From Ruegeria lacuscaerulensis ITI-1157 (GTDB lineage: Bacteria; Pseudomonadota; Alphaproteobacteria; Rhodobacterales; Rhodobacteraceae), in NCBI GenBank assembly GCA_000161775.1, contig GG704596.1:1883593-1947592 (forward strand): a stretch of 64,000 bases of DNA, read 5' to 3'. The translations under genes were made by a program, and so were the position numbers. Under the pieces are notes generated by a model that worked only from the letters and a program-made list of their open reading frames with translations, ran no database searches and had not been told where the DNA came from. Below, piece by piece: positions 59,680 to 64,000 of this stretch; position 1 is the stretch's first letter, and the number at the start of each line of letters is the position of its first letter.

Positions 59680-60460
59680 TACCACGGCCCTGGACGCAGC
59701 CCATGCGGCGATGGAGGCCCGCCCGCAGGACGATGCGGCACGGCTGCGATTCTTCGAGCGGCTTGCCGATTCCGAGCTGTTTCTGATGCTGACCGAAGAG
59801 GCGCGCGGTGAAAACATCTCGCCCGAGCTGTTCGAGGTCGCCGACGGGCGCTTCGTGCTGGCCTTCGATCGCGAGGAGCGTCTTGTGCAGTTCGCAGGCA
59901 GGCCGGCGCCCTATGCGGCACTGTCGGGGAGGGTTCTGGCCGGGATGCTGGGCGGGCAGGGGATCGGGCTGGGCCTGAACCTCGAGGTGGCGCCCTCGTC
60001 GATGCTGATCCCGGCCGAGGCGCTGACCTGGCTGGCCGAGACGCTCAGCCATGCGCCGCAGGCGGTCGAGGCGCGGCTGGAGGAGTTTCTGCCGCCTGCC
60101 GGCTTGCCCGATGCGCTGTTGACGGCGCTGGATACCAAACTGGCAACGGCGATCGGGCTGGCCTCGGCCGCCTACCTGGTGGCGACGCGCGCCCAGGGCG
60201 GCGGGGCCGGGCACCTGTTGGCCTTCGTCGATGCCGTCGAAGGCGCGGAGCCGGCGCTGGCCAAGGCGGTCTCAGAGGCGCTGACCTTCTCGGGAATCGA
60301 AGCGGGGGCGTTGGACGTTGGATTCTTTGCCAATGACGATGTCGCGACCGAGGCGTTGTCATCCGTCGGGTTGCGGTTCGACATCCCGCAACCGACCCGC
60401 CCCGATCCAGTCCGTGCCGCGCCCGGAAGCGATCCGGACAAACCGCCGATCCTGAAATGA
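59672..60460 (+). CDS. SseB family protein
   Basis: The 262-residue protein has an SseB N-terminal domain (LADSELFLMLTEEARGENIS, then LVQFAGRPAPYAALSGR) and an Ala/Leu-rich C-terminal half. The family is named for a Salmonella sequence, but its role in most bacteria is not known. No signal peptide is visible. It is coupled to the glycosylase gene by an eight-base overlap. A hairpin follows the stop. Confidence 0.82.
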   Translation: MTDTTALDAAHAAMEARPQDDAARLRFFERLADSELFLMLTEEARGENISPELFEVADGRFVLAFDREERLVQFAGRPAPYAALSGRVLAGMLGGQGIGLGLNLEVAPSSMLIPAEALTWLAETLSHAPQAVEARLEEFLPPAGLPDALLTALDTKLATAIGLASAAYLVATRAQGGGAGHLLAFVDAVEGAEPALAKAVSEALTFSGIEAGALDVGFFANDDVATEALSSVGLRFDIPQPTRPDPVRAAPGSDPDKPPILK

Positions 60461-60462
60461 AA

Positions 60463-60484
60463 ATGCAGCGCCGGGGCGCTGCAT
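60463..60484. terminator. Hairpin between sseB and yghU
   Basis: ATGCAGCGCC (60463-60472) and GGCGCTGCAT (60475-60484) make a perfect stem with a two-base centre. T content after it is low on the plus side and the minus side reads TTTTCATTTCAG. It is a probable terminator for the convergent genes. Confidence 0.6.
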
Positions 60485-60515
60485 CTTCGGTCAGGCGTAT
60501 GGAAAAGGCATCGGC

Positions 60516-61394
60516 CTATTCGGCGGCCTGTTCCAGCTTGTCCTGCGTGCGCGTCTCGAAATCACTGGCATCGTGGCGTTCGCGCAGCTGGGTGTGCGGC
60601 TCGCCGAAGGCACGGTTGACCATCCGGCCGCGTTGCACCGCCGGGCGGGCGTCGATCTCTTTTGCCCATCGCATCACGTTCGTGTAGGATTCGACGTCCA
60701 GGAACTCGGCGGCGTCATACAGACGGCCCAAAGCCAACTGGCCATACCACGGCCAGATCGCCATGTCCGCGATCGAATAGTCATTCCCGGCGATGAAGGG
60801 CTTGCTGGCCAGTTCGCGGTCCAGAACGTCCAATTGGCGGTTGGTTTCCATGGCGAAGCGGTTGATCGGATATTCCCACTTCTCGGGCGCGTAGGCATAG
60901 AAATGGCCGAATCCGCCGCCCAGATAGGGCGCGCTGCCCATCTGCCAGAACAACCAGTTCATCACTTCGGTGCGCTCCGGGCCGGATTGCGGCAGAAATT
61001 CACCGAATTTCTCGGCCAGGTGGAACAGGATCGACCCGCTTTCGAACACGCGCACCGGGGTCTCGCCTGACCGGTCCAGCAGGGCGGGAATTTTCGAGTT
61101 GGGATTGATCTCGACAAAGCCCGAGCCGAACTGATCGCCCTCGCCGATATTGATCAGCCATGCATCGTATTCGGCGCCGTCATGGCCCAGGGCCAGCAGT
61201 TCTTCCAGCATCACGGTGACCTTGACCCCGTTCGGAGTGGCCAACGAATACAGTTGCAGCGGATGCTTGCCCACGGGCAGATCCTTGTCATGGGTGGCAC
61301 CCGCGATGGGGCGGTTGATGCTGGCAAATCGTCCGCCGCTTTCGCTGTCCCAGGTCCAGACTTTCGGAGGGGTATAGGTGGATGTGTCGCTCAT
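60516..61394 (-). CDS. yghU: Glutathione S-transferase family protein, YghU-like
   Basis: The 292-residue protein has a thioredoxin-like N-domain (LQLYSLATPNGVKVTVMLEE, then NPNSKIPALLD and VFESGSILFHLAEKF) and a helical C-domain (FIAGNDYSIADMAIWPWYG). The long N-terminal lead WTWDSESGGRFASINRPIAG is typical of YghU/YfcG-type disulfide-bond oxidoreductases. It likely uses glutathione or glutathionylspermidine to reduce disulfides or peroxides. The start at 61394 matches the family. Confidence 0.92.
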   Translation of the reverse strand: MSDTSTYTPPKVWTWDSESGGRFASINRPIAGATHDKDLPVGKHPLQLYSLATPNGVKVTVMLEELLALGHDGAEYDAWLINIGEGDQFGSGFVEINPNSKIPALLDRSGETPVRVFESGSILFHLAEKFGEFLPQSGPERTEVMNWLFWQMGSAPYLGGGFGHFYAYAPEKWEYPINRFAMETNRQLDVLDRELASKPFIAGNDYSIADMAIWPWYGQLALGRLYDAAEFLDVESYTNVMRWAKEIDARPAVQRGRMVNRAFGEPHTQLRERHDASDFETRTQDKLEQAAE

Positions 61395-61628
61395 CTTCTG
61401 CCTTTCATGCCTAAGCCGGGCGCGCCGGATCGTCCCAGAGGTAGTATTGTCACGCCCCGAGGCCAACCCCCGACGTTGCGCGTTTCGTGAAACAAGCCCC
61501 CGCAATTCGCTCACGTTTTCTCGTGTGTGGTCACAGCAACGTTAGCTGGGCTATGCGATCGGGGGGATTCCAATATTCTCGGCTGCGAAGACCCCGCGGA
61601 CACCGCCTCCAGAACAAGGATCACCTAC

Positions 61629-62147
61629 ATGAACCGTTTTGCACTGACTTTCGTCGCCGCCATGATGCTGGGCGTTCCGGCCTTTGCCGGGCCTCAATAT
61701 GTCGACGGGACCGGGTATGCCGCGTCCGGCTATGACGTCGTCGCCTACCGCGACCTCGAACAGGTGCCCATCGGCCAATCCCAACCCGAAGCCGTGCGTG
61801 GCCGCGCCGACATCACGGCCGAATACAACGGGGCCACCTGGGCTTTCGCATCCGAGGAAAACCGGGCGAAGTTTCTGGAGAACCCCGAATACTACGCCCC
61901 GCAATATGACGGGCACTGCGCCTATGGCGTGTCCAAGGGCGGCAAGGTTCCTGGCAACCCCAACCTGTGGCGCATCGTGGATGACAAGCTGTATCTGAAC
62001 ATCACTGATGTCGTGGTCGGTTTCTGGGAAGAGGACGTGCCGGGCAACATCAACCTGGCCGAAGGCAACTGGCCCGAGATCGAGCCGTCGGACGCCTCGA
62101 CCAGCGTCATTCCCAAATTTACGTCCGAAGGTCCGGTCGCGGAGTGA
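61629..62147 (+). CDS. YHS domain protein, exported
   Basis: The 172-residue protein has a signal peptide (MNRFALTFVAAMMLGVPAFA) and a YHS-like domain: SGYDVVAYRDL, FASEENRAKFLENPEYYAP and QYDGHCAYGVSKGGKVPG. YHS domains occur in metal-transport proteins and may bind copper or other metals through the Cys/His. It is probably periplasmic; function is unknown. It is divergent from yghU and ends at a terminator. Confidence 0.88.
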   Translation: MNRFALTFVAAMMLGVPAFAGPQYVDGTGYAASGYDVVAYRDLEQVPIGQSQPEAVRGRADITAEYNGATWAFASEENRAKFLENPEYYAPQYDGHCAYGVSKGGKVPGNPNLWRIVDDKLYLNITDVVVGFWEEDVPGNINLAEGNWPEIEPSDASTSVIPKFTSEGPVAE

Positions 62148-62165
62148 TCGGCCGATAACAAAAAT

Positions 62166-62196
62166 GGGGCCTGACGCATCACGTCGGGCCCTTTTC
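62166..62196 (+). terminator. Terminator after the YHS gene
   Basis: Arms GGGCCTGACG (62167-62176) and CGTCGGGCCC (62182-62191) pair with one G-T and close a CATCA loop, followed by TTTT. It starts 20 bases past the stop codon. Confidence 0.88.
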
Positions 62197-62203
62197 TGTT
62201 GGG

Positions 62204-62854
62204 TCAGGACGTTTGCCAGAATTCGTCGAGTGCGGTTTGGTCGGTTTCGAATCTGATCGTCACGCTTCGGGCCCCCGGAAATTTGCGTGATCTGATCGAG
62301 TCGGGGACGATGACCTCGCCCGCACCGCCGCTTTTAACCTGGAACGACAGAACTTCGCCCTCGAACTTGTGGCAACTGCTCAGGATTGACGTAGGCAACG
62401 CCACCCGGTTCGCGCCTTCGCGAACGGGTGTTTCCACGAAAAACGTCAGATGGCGACCGTGGCACCCGACGGCGGTGGGCACGTGGTCGCAATCCCGAGC
62501 CGCTGGTTGCGGCTGCGCCATGTCTTCGTGGTGAGGCAGTGCACGGTCAGGGTCCAGCAGCCCTCGGCACATCGCAACCGCGTCATCAGCCAGTTCAATC
62601 AGACGTTTCTTCAGCTTCGGCCGCCGAGGCCGCGCGGGGCCTTGCGGTTTGCCGGTCAAACCTTCCTTGCGCAGCAGATCATAGGCTGCCTTTGCCCGCG
62701 AGAACTGTTTGCACTCGCCGCCGGTGTGGTCGGGATGCGCATGAAAGGCGATTTCGCGCCAAGCGTTCCTTATTTCAAGGGAGGATGCTGATTGATCCAG
62801 GCCCAACGCCTGCAACGCCTCTTCCCGAGCCTGGATTTTGTCGACTGGCTCCAT
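62204..62854 (-). CDS. J-domain (DnaJ-like) protein
   Basis: The 216-residue protein has an N-terminal J domain at about residues 14-65 (LEIRNAWREIAFHAHPDHTG) with the invariant HPD that stimulates Hsp70 ATPase. There is no Gly/Phe linker or zinc finger. The last 120 residues are unrelated to DnaJ, with a KLKKRLIELADDAVAM helix and a beta-rich end. It is probably a specialised co-chaperone with an unknown client. The ATG at 62854 is used; a GTG five codons up is possible. Confidence 0.8.
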   Translation of the reverse strand: MEPVDKIQAREEALQALGLDQSASSLEIRNAWREIAFHAHPDHTGGECKQFSRAKAAYDLLRKEGLTGKPQGPARPRRPKLKKRLIELADDAVAMCRGLLDPDRALPHHEDMAQPQPAARDCDHVPTAVGCHGRHLTFFVETPVREGANRVALPTSILSSCHKFEGEVLSFQVKSGGAGEVIVPDSIRSRKFPGARSVTIRFETDQTALDEFWQTS

Positions 62855-63012
62855 ACCGAAATCACTCACTAAAAAACTGCACCCATTTTTCTGGGAGAGC
62901 GGCTTTAAGTCAAATAAATCAGTGTATTGGCGTTGATTTTGGCAACAGTTCCGCGCGCTGGCCGGCATTGTTTGCATGCGCGGGTGCCCACTTGGTGATG
63001 GGCGACGCCCCC

Positions 63013-63043
63013 CAAAAAAAGGTGGGCCGCCGAAGCGGCCCCA
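63013..63043 (-). terminator. Terminator of metF
   Basis: GGGCCGC (63024-63030) and GCGGCCC (63035-63041) close a tetraloop. On the minus strand the stem leads into a T7 tract (A7 at 63014-63020 on the plus strand), about 28 bases past the metF stop. Confidence 0.88.
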
Positions 63044-63068
63044 GCACAGGGGATTTGGAGACGGATGG

Positions 63069-63935
63069 TCAGGCGACGTGTTGCAGGTCGACTTTGGGCG
63101 TGATGCCAAGGGCGAAACACACGTCGCGCGTCAGTTCGGGGCGGTTGAGCGTGTAGAAATGCAGCCTGTCCACGCCGCCCTCGATCAGGTCCGAGCACAG
63201 TTCGGTGCACAGCGCGGTGGCCAGCAGGTCGTGCCGGTCGTCGCGAATGGCCTTTTCAAAGGCATCCTCGACCCAGCCGGGAACCCGCGCGCCGCAACGT
63301 TTCGCGAATTTGCGGGCGCCGGTCCAGTTCTCGATCGGCAGTATGCCCGGCACGATCGGCTTGTCGATCCCCGCCTTTGCGCAGGCATCGCGGAAGCGGA
63401 AGAATGTCTCGGCCTCGAAGAAGAACTGGGTCAGCGCCTCATCGGCGCCGGCATCCAGCTTGGCCTTGAGCCAATCGATATCAGCCTGTGCACTGGGGGC
63501 TTCGGGGTGGGTATCGGGATAGGCGCCGACCCGGATTTTGAACTTGCCGCTCTCGGCCAGAGCCGCGATCAGTTCGACCGAGGTCGCGAATCCGTCGGGG
63601 TGCGGGGTAAACCGGTCCTGCCCCTTGGGCGGGTCGCCGCGCAGCGCAACGATGTCGGTGACACCGGCGGCGGCAAATTCCTCGGCGATGGCCAGGGTCT
63701 CGTCGCGTGAGGCATCGACGCAGGTCAGGTGCGCGGCCACCGGCAGCCCCGACGATTTGTGCAGCGTCGCCACGGCGTCGCGCGTCAACTCGCGCGTGGT
63801 GCCGCCCGCGCCATAGGTGACCGAAACGAATCGCGGCCCCAGTGGTGCCAGGGTCTGAACCGTATCCCACAACCTGAATGACGCTTCGAGCGTTTGCGGT
63901 GGGAAGAATTCAAAGGAGATCTCGGGCTTGGTCAT
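63069..63935 (-). CDS. metF: Methylenetetrahydrofolate reductase
   Basis: The 288-residue TIM-barrel flavoprotein begins SFEFFPPQT with the catalytic Glu. It also has FVSVTYGAGGTT, AAHLTCVDAS, VALRGDPPKG and a C-terminal LHFYTLNRPEL. It reduces 5,10-methylene-THF to 5-methyl-THF, supplying the methyl group for methionine. The ATG at 63935 is the family start. Only 65 bases remain to the right edge, so promoter and neighbours are not visible. Confidence 0.96.
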   Translation of the reverse strand: MTKPEISFEFFPPQTLEASFRLWDTVQTLAPLGPRFVSVTYGAGGTTRELTRDAVATLHKSSGLPVAAHLTCVDASRDETLAIAEEFAAAGVTDIVALRGDPPKGQDRFTPHPDGFATSVELIAALAESGKFKIRVGAYPDTHPEAPSAQADIDWLKAKLDAGADEALTQFFFEAETFFRFRDACAKAGIDKPIVPGILPIENWTGARKFAKRCGARVPGWVEDAFEKAIRDDRHDLLATALCTELCSDLIEGGVDRLHFYTLNRPELTRDVCFALGITPKVDLQHVA

Positions 63936-64000
63936 CGGTGTCTCGCTGTTTGTGACCAGGCTCTTGTGCCACGATGCCGGTTGTGAGACAAACTCATATT

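Noticed and set aside
63936-64000. Open minus-strand frame whose TGA overlaps the metF start
   Set aside because: Only 21 codons are visible, the composition is not clearly coding and the upstream part is outside the window. It could be the end of a real gene but cannot be supported.

Overview
The window looks like chromosomal DNA of a marine alphaproteobacterium of the Rhodobacteraceae (Roseobacter group). It is GC-rich with strong third-position GC bias. It carries many small families typical of that group: DUF1150 beside Hsp20, DUF465, DUF1467 beside methylmalonyl-CoA epimerase, UbiK/BMFP, DUF2161, a Hint-domain protein and three tandem DUF6455 proteins. I cannot name the species from sequence alone. 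I found no tRNA, rRNA, CRISPR array, prophage or complete insertion sequence. The region is mostly core genome with a few accessory islands.

Layout, left to right. 1-9.1 kb: 5' part of a Mn-dependent pyrophosphatase, a TraB/GumN protein, a DUF2161 nuclease-like protein, groES-groEL behind a perfect CIRCE operator, a DMT exporter, a lipase-like hydrolase, an orphan phnM, and purEK. 9.1-20.4 kb: a small heat-shock operon with a good sigma-32 promoter, phzF coupled to a GT10-like glycosyltransferase, a PLP decarboxylase, fused sat-cysC, a membrane haem/[2Fe-2S]/adenylate cyclase fusion, trxB, an Lrp regulator and a Hint protein. 20.4-27.8 kb: lgt-methyltransferase-pgeF, ubiK, ybjN-proC-csaA-hydroxyacid dehydrogenase, tdk, and an intergenic cluster of inverted repeats before an unknown HTH-like gene. 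27.9-42.9 kb: a KAS III gene divergent from a marR-RND efflux operon, carB, pabB-pabC-CPBP protease, cfa and aspS. 43-50.8 kb: an orphan receiver protein, mce-DUF1467, an apparently frameshifted ferric-reductase-like gene, a nitroreductase-EI24 pair, an M48 lipoprotein and IMPACT-like protein, then an FNR-type box before three tandem four-cysteine DUF6455 genes and a dual CDGSH iron-sulfur protein. 50.8-64 kb: rimO, asmA, a partial capsule locus (kpsT-kpsE-kdsA-phosphomannomutase), a uracil-DNA-glycosylase-like gene with sseB, yghU, a YHS protein, a J-domain protein and metF.

Common themes are redox and oxygen handling (redox-type cyclase, FNR box with DUF6455 and CDGSH, thioredoxin reductase, ferric-reductase-like protein), protein quality control (GroESL, Hsp20, J protein, M48 protease) and envelope biogenesis (Lgt, PgeF, KdsA, KpsET, AsmA, CFA synthase). 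No single unmistakable new system is visible. The best candidate for undescribed biology is the FNR-box/DUF6455 triplet/CDGSH block at 49.2-50.3 kb. Next come the quinone-sensing-type cyclase and the inverted-repeat cluster at 27.06-27.25 kb.
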